In this document: in pieces, positions 53,940 through 62,289 of the stretch
How positions within the stretch are numbered: the first letter of the stretch is position 1
How the letters are laid out: the number at the start of each line of letters is the position of its first letter
DNA from: Flavobacterium soli DSM 19725
Lineage (GTDB): Bacteria; Bacteroidota; Bacteroidia; Flavobacteriales; Flavobacteriaceae
Length of the DNA stretch: 64,000 nucleotides
NCBI RefSeq assembly: GCF_000422705.1
Contig: NZ_AUGO01000009.1
Coordinates: 124,001 to 188,000 of the forward strand
Direction of reading: 5' to 3'
Translations under genes and position numbers: made by a program
Notes under the pieces: generated by a model
Told to the model about the DNA's origin: nothing
Seen by the model: the letters and a program-made list of their open reading frames with translations, nothing else
Databases searched by the model: none

Positions 53940-55343
53940 ATGCATAACTTAAACGTTAGATTACTTTTATCATTTTCACTGGTTTTTGTTCTTTGTTCAT
54001 GCGACAAAAAATTTAAGGACGATAATTTCACTGCTTATTTTGGTGGAGAGGTTTCGAATCCTACCAATAGATATGTGCTTTTTTGCAAAGATTCAGAAGT
54101 AATTGACACCATTCCTTTAAACGAAGACAATACTTTTTTCAAGACATTCGACTCGTTGGCTCCAGGCTTATATTCCTTCAAGCATGAACCTGAATATCAA
54201 TATGTTTACTTTGACAAGAATGATAGCCTTATGGTTCGTATCAATTCTCAAGATTTTGATGAATCAATTATTTTTTGTGGAAGAGGTGAAGAAAAGAATA
54301 ATTTTTTAATGGAGTTGTATCTTAAAAATGAGGATGACAAGAACACGCTCTTTGATGTTTTTGACTATGATTTACAAAAATTTACTCAAAACATCAATTC
54401 TTCCTATCAGTCCAAGGAAGCTTTTTACCTAAAGAAAAAGGAAGAATTAAAATGGAGTGAGGATTTTGATAAATATGCCAAAGCTTCACTTGATTTTTTC
54501 CATTATTCCAAAAAAGAAATTTATCCAATTGTGCATCAGATGCGAACTGGTGAAAATATTGATGACAAACTTCCTAAAGAATATTATGATTTTAGAAATA
54601 ATGTAGATTTCAACAATGCCGATTTTACAAATTTCTCTCCTTTCGTAAGATATCTTTCCAATATGATGAACAATGTGGCTACCGACAAGGAGTTTACTAC
54701 AGTTTCTGAGTTGGATAAAGCACTTGAAATCAACATTAAAAAATTGAATATTGCCGATACGCTTTTCAAAAATGAAAAAATCAAGAATATCGTTCTGAAT
54801 AATATTGCTTTCACCTATTTATTGGAAGATCAAAATATTGTAAACAACAAGAAGTTCTTGGATAAATATCACGCTTTATCTACTGATAAAGATCAGCACA
54901 ATGAGATTGTAAAAATTGGAAACGCCATTCAATCCTTAAAAACTGGAAATCCATTGCCAGATGCCAATTTAATTGATTTAGATGGAAAAGTTCAATCGGT
55001 TCACTCAATTATTAAAAAGAAGACAGTGGTTTTTTTCTGGACAAAAAGCTTGGAGTCACATCTAACAGCTTCCCACAAAAGAATCTTGGAAATTCAAAAA
55101 AAATATCCTGATTATGATTTTGTAGCAATTTGTGTAGATGAAAATCAAGAGAAGTGGAAAACCTTGCTTAGCAACTACAAATTCTCGGGAATCAAAGAAT
55201 ATAGAGCTGAAAATTTTGAGGATTTGAAAGAAAAATGGGTAGTAAACAAAATCCACAGAACCATTCTTCTTGATGCTAAAGGAAATATTGATAATGCCTT
55301 CGTGAACCTTTTTGATTCTAAATTTGAGCAGTATTTGAGGTAG
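53940..55343 (+). CDS. Thioredoxin-fold (TlpA-like) lipoprotein lacking CxxC
   Basis: A 467-residue lipoprotein. Signal MHNLNVRLLLSFSLVFVLCS with Cys near residue 21. The N-terminal beta domain (GGEVSNPTNRYVLFCKDSEVIDTI) resembles DUF4369-type domains, then a long helical middle, and from about residue 340 a TlpA/AhpC-type thioredoxin fold (GNPLPDANLIDLDGKVQSVHSI, TVVFFWTKSLESHLTASHKRI). The usual WCxxC is replaced by WTKSLESH, so it cannot do thiol-disulfide exchange. Confidence 0.85.
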   Translation: MHNLNVRLLLSFSLVFVLCSCDKKFKDDNFTAYFGGEVSNPTNRYVLFCKDSEVIDTIPLNEDNTFFKTFDSLAPGLYSFKHEPEYQYVYFDKNDSLMVRINSQDFDESIIFCGRGEEKNNFLMELYLKNEDDKNTLFDVFDYDLQKFTQNINSSYQSKEAFYLKKKEELKWSEDFDKYAKASLDFFHYSKKEIYPIVHQMRTGENIDDKLPKEYYDFRNNVDFNNADFTNFSPFVRYLSNMMNNVATDKEFTTVSELDKALEINIKKLNIADTLFKNEKIKNIVLNNIAFTYLLEDQNIVNNKKFLDKYHALSTDKDQHNEIVKIGNAIQSLKTGNPLPDANLIDLDGKVQSVHSIIKKKTVVFFWTKSLESHLTASHKRILEIQKKYPDYDFVAICVDENQEKWKTLLSNYKFSGIKEYRAENFEDLKEKWVVNKIHRTILLDAKGNIDNAFVNLFDSKFEQYLR

Positions 55344-55377
55344 TGGTTAGTGGTCAAATTTCGGGATTATGATATAA

Positions 55378-55412
55378 AAAAGGCGATTTTCTAAATTGAA
55401 AATCGCCTTTTA
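55378..55412. terminator. Bidirectional terminator
   Basis: AGGCGATTTTC pairs perfectly with GAAAATCGCCT around TAAATT, with A-run and T-run; between convergent genes. Confidence 0.9.
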
Positions 55413-55465
55413 TTTTATAAGTATTTTATATGCTCAACATTCAAAACTGAACACTGACCAACTGA

Positions 55466-56122
55466 TTACTTATTTCCTTTTTCGAAATCAGCAATAAATT
55501 GAGCCAATCCGATGTCTGTCAAAGGGTGTTTCAACAAACCAGCAATTGCAGAAAGTGGTCCTGTGATAACATCTGCACCAATTTTTGCACAGTTGATAAT
55601 GTGCATCGTATGACGAACAGAAGCTGCTAAAATTTCAGTTTCATAACCGTAGTTATCAAAAATCAAACGGATATCTTCGATCAAAGCCAAACCATCCGTA
55701 GAAACATCATCCAAACGACCAATAAACGGAGAAACATAAGTAGCTCCAGCTTTTGCAGCCAATAAAGCTTGCCCTGCAGAGAACACCAACGTTACGTTTG
55801 TCTTGATTCCTTTATCAGAAAAATATTTACAAGCCATGATTCCCTCTTTTGTCAAAGGCAATTTCACAACGATTTGATCGTGCAAGTCGGCTAATTCCTC
55901 ACCTTCCTTGATCATTCCTTCGTAGTCAACAGCGTTAACTTCAGCACTTACATCTCCGTCAACAAGGTTGCAAATGTCAACATAATGCTTCAAGATATTG
56001 TTTTTTCCAGTGATTCCTTCTTTTGCCATCAAGGATGGATTTGTAGTTACACCGTCCAAAACACCTAATGCTTGTGCTTCTTCAATTTGAGCTAAATTCG
56101 CTGTGTCAATAAAAAATTTCAT
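55466..56122 (-). CDS. fsa: Transaldolase/fructose-6-phosphate aldolase-like protein
   Basis: A 218-residue single-domain (beta/alpha)8 enzyme of the short transaldolase subfamily. [15 protein letters not shown] opens the frame; [13 protein letters not shown] near residue 25; the Schiff-base Lys in [22 protein letters not shown] near residue 85-95 (two parts), then [11 protein letters not shown] and ASVRHTMHI. Members act as transaldolase or as fructose-6-phosphate aldolase; sequence alone does not settle which. Confidence 0.93.
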   Translation of the reverse strand: MKFFIDTANLAQIEEAQALGVLDGVTTNPSLMAKEGITGKNNILKHYVDICNLVDGDVSAEVNAVDYEGMIKEGEELADLHDQIVVKLPLTKEGIMACKYFSDKGIKTNVTLVFSAGQALLAAKAGATYVSPFIGRLDDVSTDGLALIEDIRLIFDNYGYETEILAASVRHTMHIINCAKIGADVITGPLSAIAGLLKHPLTDIGLAQFIADFEKGNK

Positions 56123-56159
56123 ATGTATAGATTTAATTGTGTGTTTCTTTTTTCTTTTC

Positions 56160-56240
56160 TTTCCACAAAGTCACGAAGTCGCTAAGTTAAAAATTCAAAG
56201 CTTTGAGCTTTTGAGTCTTTGTGGCTATTTTAAAACCGCT
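56160..56240. repeat. Intergenic word repeat, CACAAAGTCACGAAGT type
   Basis: CCACAAAGTCACGAAGTCGC on the left and GAGTCTTTGTGGC on the right can pair. Words resemble those at 25990. Lies between minus-strand genes and may act as a terminator for the upstream small gene. Confidence 0.5.
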
Positions 56241-56253
56241 GCAAAATTACAAT

Positions 56254-56448
56254 TTATAATTTCTTTTCAGAATTGTTTTTGTTTAATTCTTTTAACTCTT
56301 CTTTTATTTCTCTAAGTAAATCAGTAATATCTTCTTGATTTTCTTCGATTACATTGATCTTGCTAAAAGTTTTAGCTATTGAACGGAATACATACCAAAC
56401 AAAAACGACAACAAGAATTCCTATAATGGGTTGAATTATTTCTTTCAT
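56254..56448 (-). CDS. Small membrane protein with coiled-coil tail (64 aa)
   Basis: One membrane helix (PIIGILVVVFVWYVFRSIA) then a charged, probably coiled-coil C-terminus (ENQEDITDLLREIKEELKEL). Its ATG overlaps the stop of the SDR gene (ATGA), so the two are translationally coupled. No family recognised. Confidence 0.75.
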   Translation of the reverse strand: MKEIIQPIIGILVVVFVWYVFRSIAKTFSKINVIEENQEDITDLLREIKEELKELNKNNSEKKL

Positions 56449-57248
56449 AACTTATAATGATTCATCAACATTTTTTCATACACTTTATCAGGCAAGATTC
56501 GCTTTAATACAATTGAGAATTTTTGCATAAAAACGCCAACCTTATAATGTACTTTTGGATTTGGACTTTGGATGATCTTATAAACCGCTTCGGCCATCTC
56601 GTTTGGGTTACTTCCTGAATCTACATGCTCATCCATCATTTTGAGGGTATTTCCGTAAGGAATCGCATAATCAGAACCTGGAATCAGTGGTGCGTGAAAA
56701 CGTCCTGAAGCAATATTGGTGGCAAAATCTCCCGGAGCTACATTGGTGATGTGAATTCCCATAGACTTCACTTCCATTCTTAAAGCTTCGGTTATGAGCT
56801 CTAAAGCTCCTTTTGAAGCCGAATAAACACTTCTATAAGGCAAACCCATATAACCTGCAATTGAGGTAATATTAATTATCAGTCCAGATTTTTGCGAACG
56901 CATTTGTGGCAAAACTGCTTTCATCACTTCTATTGGTCCGAAGAAATTGGTTTCGAAGTTGTTCTTGATTTCGGAGGTTGGAATTTCTTCCAAAGGTCCG
57001 GTGATGCCTACTCCTGCATTGTTGATAACCACGTCCAATCGTCCTGAAACTTGGATGATTTTGGCGACTGCAGTTTGAATACTTTCTGTATTTCTAACAT
57101 CTAATATTACTAATGGAAATACGGAATTGATTATTTTTTCGGGATTTCGGCTGGTGCCATAAACGATGAAACCTTTGTGGTGCAGGAATTCGCCTATTGA
57201 TTTTCCGATTCCGGAGGATCCTCCCGTTATGAGTATTACTTTGGACAT
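56445..57248 (-). CDS. Short-chain dehydrogenase/reductase
   Basis: A 267-residue classical SDR. Cofactor motif ITGGSSGIGKSIG near residue 10, with TSRNPEK after strand 2; NNAGVG near residue 85; catalytic Ser in INITSIAGYMG and YxxxK in YSASKGALELI near residue 155. Substrate unknown. Likely NADP-dependent from the Arg after strand 2. Cotranscribed with the small membrane protein gene. Confidence 0.9.
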   Translation of the reverse strand: MSKVILITGGSSGIGKSIGEFLHHKGFIVYGTSRNPEKIINSVFPLVILDVRNTESIQTAVAKIIQVSGRLDVVINNAGVGITGPLEEIPTSEIKNNFETNFFGPIEVMKAVLPQMRSQKSGLIINITSIAGYMGLPYRSVYSASKGALELITEALRMEVKSMGIHITNVAPGDFATNIASGRFHAPLIPGSDYAIPYGNTLKMMDEHVDSGSNPNEMAEAVYKIIQSPNPKVHYKVGVFMQKFSIVLKRILPDKVYEKMLMNHYKL

Positions 57249-57334
57249 TTTGTTTGGGTTTTTCGATATTTCGAAATTGTTTCCAAATTTAGTGTTTTGG
57301 ATTTTTTAATTTGAAAAATTTATTGAATAATTTG

Positions 57335-57352
57335 AACCATTAAAAAATTAAG
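57335..57352. repeat. ACCATTAAG-type word repeat
   Basis: AACCATTAAAAAATTAAGG resembles the arms at 31922 and 43229, without a clear partner here. Confidence 0.4.
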
Positions 57353-57453
57353 GTCCATCAAGATTTTGCTTTGAAACTTTGATGCTTTGGAACTTGAAGC
57401 TTTTATAGACAATATTGGTCCCAAAAGTTAAAAGAATGCCTTTTGATTCTGAA

Positions 57454-57562
57454 TAGCCCCGATGGTGCCATTGTCTGAGCTCTTGCAACTGCCGTAAGAG
57501 CTGTTGCAAAGCGAGTGGCTCCAGCGGGAACATGGTTTAAAAAAAATCCTTCGATTTGCTCC
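57454..57562 (+). repeat. Dispersed hairpin element, copy a
   Basis: TAGCCCCGATGGTGCC on the left, a segment of about 41 bases identical to copy b (starting near TGAGCTCTTGCAACTGCC), CTCCAGCGGGAACATGG, and the end CGATTTGCTCCAAAA. It lies just beyond the 3' end of the SRP RNA gene. Confidence 0.78.
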
Positions 57563-57595
57563 AAAAAAAAAAATCCTCCACATCGGGAAGATTAA

Positions 57596-57697
57596 AAAAA
57601 ATGGCAAGCTACCTACATCGCACCGCTCAACCACGTACCCTTGCTGTGTTCCCACCCTGGGGGAGTCTGCAGGAGCTGGTCGTGTAGGACTTGCCGG
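57596..57697 (-). ncRNA. ffs: Signal recognition particle RNA (small bacterial type)
   Basis: On the minus strand, GGCAAG at the 5' end pairs with CTTGCC at the 3' end. The conserved apical domain reads CTCCCCCAGGGTGGGAACAC and AGCAAGGGTA, the Bacteroidota form of the Ffh-binding loop. A T-run after GCTTGCCA ends the RNA. A strong promoter lies directly upstream. Confidence 0.92.
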
Positions 57698-57699
57698 TG

Positions 57700-57729
57700 C
57701 AAATATACAATCTTTTTGTATTTTTGCAA
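57700..57729 (-). promoter_or_regulatory. Promoter of the SRP RNA gene
   Basis: On the minus strand TTG (57729-57727), 19-bp spacer, TATATTTG (57707-57700): a perfect Bacteroidota promoter. It overlaps a plus-strand -7 element. Confidence 0.8.
57719..57726 (+). promoter_or_regulatory. -7 element for the glutaminyl cyclase gene
   Basis: TATTTTTG on the plus strand lies within the spacer of the divergent ffs promoter, 57 bp before the cyclase ATG, so the two promoters may compete. Confidence 0.45.
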
Positions 57730-57783
57730 GCCTAAAAGCGGATATTCATTATGTTTGTATCGTGCAAAAATTTAAAATTAATC

Positions 57784-58857
57784 ATGAAAAGTCATAACTT
57801 ACTCTCAATCATTTTATTAGGAACGGCGATGATCAGTTGTCAATGTTCAAAAAATTCCGATACAAAATTTTTTAGCTTCGATGGAGCGAAACTTCAGGAG
57901 CAATATAAGCCAGGCGAGTCGATTGATATGGGGATTTTGAATGCCGAAAACAAAAAAATCGACAGTATTATCTATTATGTAAACAACAAAAATATTGGTT
58001 CTAAAAAAGGAGCTGAATGTATTGCATTTGATTTGTCGGCCGAAAAATTGGGTTACAAGAACCTAAAGGCTTTGGTTTATTTTGAGGGTGAACATCAGGA
58101 AACTGAAACGAGAGTGGAACTGGTTTCGGGGATTCAGCCGAAATTATTGACGTATGAAATTGTGAATATTTTTCCGCACGACATGAAAGCCTATACCCAA
58201 GGTTTGGAATTTTACCGTGATACGCTTTTTGAAAGTACGGGAAATGGTGCTGGAAATTCTACAGGAATCAGAGGGGTTTCGAGTATTAGAAAAACAGATT
58301 ACAAAACTGGAAAGATTTACAAGCAGGTTGATTTGGAAAATAATATGTTTGGGGAAGGAATTACGGTTTTAAACAATAAAGTCTATCAGTTGACCTACAA
58401 AGAAATGACGGGTTTTGTGTATAATGCTGATAATTTGAAAAGGGAAAAAACGTTTAAATATTTCCGCCAGATGGAAGGTTGGGGATTGACGAATGATGGA
58501 ACAAACCTTTACCAATCGGACGGAAGCGAGAAGATTTGGATTTTGGATCCTGAAACTTTGAAGGAGGTTGATAACATCAACATCTATACTGGTTCGGCAA
58601 AAGTGAAGAATGTAAATGAACTGGAATGGGTGGACGGAAAAATCTATGGAAATGTGTATCTAAAAGATGCAATTGCTGTTATAGATCCTAAAACGGGAGC
58701 TGTTGAAGCCATCTTGGATTTGAAAGATTTGAAAGTGAAAGTGCTGCAACATCCTGACGTTGATGTCTTGAACGGAATTGCTTATAACGCAAAAACGAAG
58801 ACTTTTTTTGTTACTGGTAAAAATTGGGATAAGATGTTTGAGATTAGAATCAAATAG
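57784..58857 (+). CDS. Glutaminyl-peptide cyclotransferase (lipoprotein)
   Basis: A 357-residue lipoprotein; signal MKSHNLLSIILLGTAMISCQ with lipobox Cys near residue 19. After an Ig-like N-terminal domain the enzyme domain (plant-type glutamine cyclotransferase, five-bladed propeller) begins near residue 110: FPHDMKAYTQGLEFYRDTLFESTG, FGEGITVLNNKVYQLTYK, MEGWGLTNDGTNLYQSDGS, NVNELEWVDGKIYGNVY. It turns N-terminal Gln into pyroglutamate, which T9SS-secreted proteins cut after QxQ-like signal ends often carry. Start set at 57784 by the signal peptide. Confidence 0.92.
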   Translation: MKSHNLLSIILLGTAMISCQCSKNSDTKFFSFDGAKLQEQYKPGESIDMGILNAENKKIDSIIYYVNNKNIGSKKGAECIAFDLSAEKLGYKNLKALVYFEGEHQETETRVELVSGIQPKLLTYEIVNIFPHDMKAYTQGLEFYRDTLFESTGNGAGNSTGIRGVSSIRKTDYKTGKIYKQVDLENNMFGEGITVLNNKVYQLTYKEMTGFVYNADNLKREKTFKYFRQMEGWGLTNDGTNLYQSDGSEKIWILDPETLKEVDNINIYTGSAKVKNVNELEWVDGKIYGNVYLKDAIAVIDPKTGAVEAILDLKDLKVKVLQHPDVDVLNGIAYNAKTKTFFVTGKNWDKMFEIRIK

Positions 58858-58882
58858 AAAAAACCAACGTTAATATTAAGAT

Positions 58883-58919
58883 AATTGCAGGCTATTGACC
58901 TGCAATTATTTTTTATATT
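58883..58919 (+). terminator. Terminator after glutaminyl cyclase
   Basis: ATTGCAGG pairs with CCTGCAAT around CTATTGA, followed by TATTTTTT. Confidence 0.8.
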
Positions 58920-58921
58920 TG
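58914..58921 (+). promoter_or_regulatory. -7 promoter element for the 46-residue protein
   Basis: TATATTTG fits TAnnTTTG, 23 bp before the ATG at 58945, and overlaps the T-run of the upstream terminator. Confidence 0.6.
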
Positions 58922-58944
58922 TTTGTACCCAAAAACCAAATCTT

Positions 58945-59085
58945 ATGTTTAAAATCTTAGCAAAACTAAACAAGCTTCTTCTTCCAAGTTTTACCAAGCA
59001 GGGATTGGATATCGCCAAGGCAAAGAAATGGCAAATGGCCATTATTGGCTGGAAATATTATGTAACCAAAAATGCTTTGAATTAA
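58945..59085 (+). CDS. Small conserved flavobacterial protein (46 aa)
   Basis: MFKILAKLNKLLLPSFTKQG continues with LDIAKAKKWQMAIIGWKYYV and ends TKNALN. It is basic and partly hydrophobic, with an amphipathic helix at each end. I recall near-identical small proteins in other flavobacteria, without known function. It has its own promoter and ends 4 bp into the end of the convergent apt gene. Confidence 0.75.
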   Translation: MFKILAKLNKLLLPSFTKQGLDIAKAKKWQMAIIGWKYYVTKNALN

Positions 59086-59594
59086 TAGACCAATGGCGAG
59101 TATGTTTCGTATTGGCTGATTTTATTTCTTCCTTTTAGAAAGGACAATTCCATCAGGAAATTGAACTGCACGATTTCGCCACCTAGTTTTTCTACCAATT
59201 CTGCTACCGCTTTTGCTGTTCCGCCAGTTGCCAGAACATCATCATGAATGAGAATTTTTTCGCCTTTTTGGATGGCATCTGTATGAATTTCTAGTGTATC
59301 GGAACCATATTCTAATTCATAGGAAGCCGATAGTACTGAAAATGGTAATTTTTTTGGTTTTCGAACCGGAACAAAACCAACGTTTAATTCTTGTGCCAAA
59401 AGCATCCCAAAGAAAAAACCACGGCTCTCCACTCCTACTACTTTATCGATCTTTTGATCGCCTAAACTCTTCACTAACAGTTGCAAACATTCTTTCCGTG
59501 CTTCTGGATCATTCAGCAAAGGTGTAATATCTTTAAAGTTGATTCCTGGTTTTGGAAAATCCTGTATATCACGGATGTAATCGGTTAATGTCAT
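59082..59594 (-). CDS. apt: Adenine phosphoribosyltransferase
   Basis: Salvages adenine to AMP with PRPP. The 170-residue protein starts MTLTDYIRDIQDFPKPGINF, the family N-terminus; the upstream in-frame stretch to 59636 is excluded. GVESRGFFFGMLLAQEL near residue 60, FVPVRKPKKLP near 80, and the PRPP motif LIHDDVLATGGTAKA near 120 are all present. Confidence 0.96.
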   Translation of the reverse strand: MTLTDYIRDIQDFPKPGINFKDITPLLNDPEARKECLQLLVKSLGDQKIDKVVGVESRGFFFGMLLAQELNVGFVPVRKPKKLPFSVLSASYELEYGSDTLEIHTDAIQKGEKILIHDDVLATGGTAKAVAELVEKLGGEIVQFNFLMELSFLKGRNKISQYETYSPLVY

Positions 59595-59621
59595 TTTTTT
59601 TATTTTTATAGTGGATTTGAT

Positions 59622-59651
59622 TTGCAAGTTACGCATATTTCCTTATATTTG
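59622..59651 (+). promoter_or_regulatory. Promoter of tRNA-Arg
   Basis: TTG at 59622-59624, 19-bp spacer, TATATTTG at 59644-59651; 13 bp before the mature tRNA 5' end. Confidence 0.75.
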
Positions 59652-59664
59652 CACCCGAATTAAA

Positions 59665-59738
59665 GGCCTCGTGGCGCAACTGAATAGCGCATCTGATTAC
59701 GGCTCAGAAGGTTACTGGTTTGAATCCAGTCGAGGTCA
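59665..59738 (+). tRNA. tRNA-Arg (anticodon ACG)
   Basis: 74-nt cloverleaf: acceptor GGCCTCG/CGAGGTC, D stem GCGC/GCGC, anticodon stem TCTGA/TCAGA with loop TTACGGC (anticodon ACG), T stem ACTGG/CCAGT with loop TTTGAAT, discriminator A. CCA is not encoded. ACG is read after A34 is deaminated to inosine. Confidence 0.95.
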
Positions 59739-59742
59739 CAAA

Positions 59743-59790
59743 AAAATCCTTAAACACACTTATATCAGGAGTTTAAGGATTTTTATTTTA
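59743..59790 (+). terminator. Terminator after tRNA-Arg
   Basis: AAAATCCTTAAAC pairs with GTTTAAGGATTTT, then TATTTTAT. Confidence 0.85.
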
Positions 59791-59842
59791 TACTTTGTGC
59801 CTTTTCTGTGTCAAATAAGACAATGCTCATTTAGCTTACTCA

Positions 59843-60793
59843 TTACTTCTTCCACTTTCTTAAATGCTCTCTTGTTTGTTTTCCGGATTCTTTGAGGTCT
59901 TCTGGTTTCCATTTTCCTTTTGATGATGCTGATGGAAATAGAAAAGAGCATGATTCGTCCTTGTCGGCTACTGACCACGTAATCCAGCTCAATTTCTTGG
60001 ATTCCATCCAGTCGATGTATTCCTGCCAGGCTTTTAAATCCAATTTGCCGTCGCCTGTGGCTTCTGTTCCTGCTGATTCTGAAACAAAAATCGGGAGTCC
60101 GTCAGCAAAGGCCTGATCGGCTCGGTCACGCAACCATTTTTCGTGGGTTGCGGCATAAAAATGCAAGGTGTACATTAGGTTTTCATAACCTTTTATGGGA
60201 TCTTTTGCAGCCAGATGCACATCCTGATCCCAACTTGGAGAACCTACAAGGATGATATTATCAGGATCGTTTTTGCGGATTATGGTTATAATTTCCTCTG
60301 AATAAGCCTTTACTTCTTCCCATGATTGCTTTTCCGGTTCGTTGAAGATTTCATAGATTATGTTTGGATATTTCCCGTATTTCTTGGATATCTCGTCAAA
60401 AAAAGCTTTTGCTTCTTCCAGATGGATGTTGTGGCTGTGCCAATCGATGATGACATAGATATCTTCTTTTATGGCTGCATTAACAACAGCTTCTAGTTTT
60501 GCTTTGGAATCTTTTGGATCCTTCAGATAGCAATTATCATCGGCGTCAACTCCCATTGCAGCTCTGAGAACGTTAGCATTCCAATCGTTATGCAGCCATT
60601 TTACAGTTTCCTTATTGTAGAATCTTGGCCACCAATTGTGCCAACCGAAACTGACACCTCGAAGGGAAATCGCTTCTCCATTTTGATCGACCAGTTGTGT
60701 TCCGACAACTTTTAATTGTCCGTGCTCTTCGACGAATTGTGCATTTGATGCTAAGGCAAAAAGTAGCAGTAGTAAGGTGAATTTTATTTTCAT
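59843..60793 (-). CDS. Secreted glycoside hydrolase family 5 (endoglucanase-like)
   Basis: A 316-residue secreted enzyme; signal MKIKFTLLLLLFALASNAQ. GH5 landmarks: ISLRGVSFGWHNWWP, VIIDWHSHNIH, the acid/base Glu in IIYEIFNEPEKQSW near residue 155, YTLHFYAATH, and the nucleophile Glu in PIFVSESAGTEATGDG near residue 245. It looks like subfamily 2 (cellulase-type), but beta-mannan activity cannot be excluded. Its neighbour is a GH27 alpha-galactosidase, so galactomannan or a galactosylated glucan is a plausible substrate. Confidence 0.92.
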   Translation of the reverse strand: MKIKFTLLLLLFALASNAQFVEEHGQLKVVGTQLVDQNGEAISLRGVSFGWHNWWPRFYNKETVKWLHNDWNANVLRAAMGVDADDNCYLKDPKDSKAKLEAVVNAAIKEDIYVIIDWHSHNIHLEEAKAFFDEISKKYGKYPNIIYEIFNEPEKQSWEEVKAYSEEIITIIRKNDPDNIILVGSPSWDQDVHLAAKDPIKGYENLMYTLHFYAATHEKWLRDRADQAFADGLPIFVSESAGTEATGDGKLDLKAWQEYIDWMESKKLSWITWSVADKDESCSFLFPSASSKGKWKPEDLKESGKQTREHLRKWKK

Positions 60794-60876
60794 GTTTTTA
60801 TGCTTTGTTTATCATCAGTTTTCGTGTAGCTTGGAAGGTTTCCAATCCAGAGGCTTCGGGACTGAAAGATTCTTTC

Positions 60877-60984
60877 TAGCCCTGATGGTTGCAAATATCC
60901 TTTTGTTCTGGGGTTCAGAACAAAAGATATTGCATCCAGCAGGAATATGGATTCCCAAAATGCCCAAACGTTTCGCTTCTAATT
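60877..60984 (+). repeat. Dispersed hairpin element, copy d
   Basis: TAGCCCTGATGGTTGCAAAT, stem ATATCCTTTTGTTCT/AGAACAAAAGATAT with a short GGGGTTC tip, GCATCCAGCAGGAAT, and the end GTTTCGCTTCTAATTATT. Upstream at about 60849, GAGGCTTCGGGAC is a partial palindrome. It lies between two minus-strand PUL genes. Confidence 0.8.
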
Positions 60985-62218
60985 ATTTTGAAAGCTTTAG
61001 CACCACAACATCGTGTGAACCGATTTCTGTTGTGAAGGCTTTTTTTGTTGTGCCAAGTTCCTTGTTTTTCCAGAGGTCTTTGATTTTAAAGGTTTGCTTT
61101 TCGAAATTGGCTTCGAGGTTGAAATCGGCATCCTTGATGATGTGTTTCTTGAAATCGAAGTTGATTTTCTTGGTGACGTCACTCCTGTTTAGGAACGTTA
61201 TTGCCCAATTGCCATCTGAGAGTGGTTTTACCCAAGTTTCGATTCCGTCTTCGGATGAATATCGGAAGGCTTGGATGCCTAATTTATCCTGATTGATGGC
61301 GATTATTTCTTTATTGGTGAGAATACTTAAGGTTTCCTTGGTCATCTTGCGGAAGTCGTTTCCTGCAATTAGTGGCGAGGCTAGCATGGACCACATGGTG
61401 TAGTGCGACTTGTCTTCGGCAAAGGTCATTCCGTTTCCTACTTCTAGCATGTCGAAATCGTTCCAATGGTCGGGTCCTGAATATTTTCGGATGTCTTTTC
61501 GCATTTCTACGATTTTCATGACGCCCCAGGACGACCAATTTTCGGGATGCTTGTGTTCACAATCAAAACACGGATAGATGTCGCCCGAAACTCTCCAGAG
61601 GTTTCCGATTGGTTCGCCCCATTCCCAAGGCTGGTTGTCGCCCCATTCGCAAAGGCTGAAAACGATTGGTTTTCCTGCAGTTTTCAAGGCGTTGCTCATT
61701 GTAGTGTAGGCTTCTTTGGCGGTAATTCCTTGGGTGTTGCACCAGTCGTATTTTAGGAAATCGATGTTCAAGCTTGCATAAAAACGAGCATCTTGGTATT
61801 CGTAGCCTCGTGTTCCTGGATATCCTGCACAGGTTTTGGTTCCTGCACAATTGTATAATCCGAATTTTAATCCTTTTGAATGGACATACTCGATAAGGGC
61901 TTTCATTCCGCTTGGAAATTTTATAGGATCTGGAACTAGGTTTCCGTCCTTATCACGCTCGCGTGTCATCCAACCGTCGTCTAAGACGATGTAGTTGTAT
62001 CCTGCAGCTGCCATTCCGGAAGCGACCATGATATCGGCAGTTTCTTTAACGAGTTTTTCATCGATATGGGTTTCAAAGGTGTTCCAACTGTTCCAACCCA
62101 TTGGTGGCGTATTGGCTAGGCCTTTGAATTTTCCTGTTTCTTGCTGATAGACATTTCCTTGTGCGGTTGCAAAAAAGGAAATGGCAAGGACTAAAAGGGT
62201 GTAAATGTTTTTTTTCAT
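60983..62218 (-). CDS. Secreted alpha-galactosidase, GH27
   Basis: A 411-residue protein with signal MKKNIYTLLVLAISFFATAQ. GH27 features: GLANTPPMGWNSWNTF near residue 35, YIVLDDGWMTRERD, the nucleophile Asp in DFLKYDWCNTQG near residue 155, the acid/base Asp in SGPDHWNDFDMLEVGN near residue 245, then a C-terminal beta domain. Removes alpha-1,6-galactosyl groups. Part of the polysaccharide locus. Confidence 0.95.
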   Translation of the reverse strand: MKKNIYTLLVLAISFFATAQGNVYQQETGKFKGLANTPPMGWNSWNTFETHIDEKLVKETADIMVASGMAAAGYNYIVLDDGWMTRERDKDGNLVPDPIKFPSGMKALIEYVHSKGLKFGLYNCAGTKTCAGYPGTRGYEYQDARFYASLNIDFLKYDWCNTQGITAKEAYTTMSNALKTAGKPIVFSLCEWGDNQPWEWGEPIGNLWRVSGDIYPCFDCEHKHPENWSSWGVMKIVEMRKDIRKYSGPDHWNDFDMLEVGNGMTFAEDKSHYTMWSMLASPLIAGNDFRKMTKETLSILTNKEIIAINQDKLGIQAFRYSSEDGIETWVKPLSDGNWAITFLNRSDVTKKINFDFKKHIIKDADFNLEANFEKQTFKIKDLWKNKELGTTKKAFTTEIGSHDVVVLKLSK

Positions 62219-62289
62219 ATTTTAAATATAAAAAGAACCCTGAAAAATCAGGGTTCTGGAATCTAAACTAACTAAAACAAACTCTAAGT

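Noticed and set aside
57504..57797. 97-codon plus-strand frame antisense to the SRP RNA gene
   Set aside because: It covers the hairpin element, ffs and both promoters; the cyclase starts later in another frame.
59611..59895. 94-codon plus-strand frame over tRNA-Arg
   Set aside because: The tRNA and its terminator explain this region fully.
60777..61292. 171-codon plus-strand frame
   Set aside because: Antisense to GH27 and crossing a hairpin element; no protein features.
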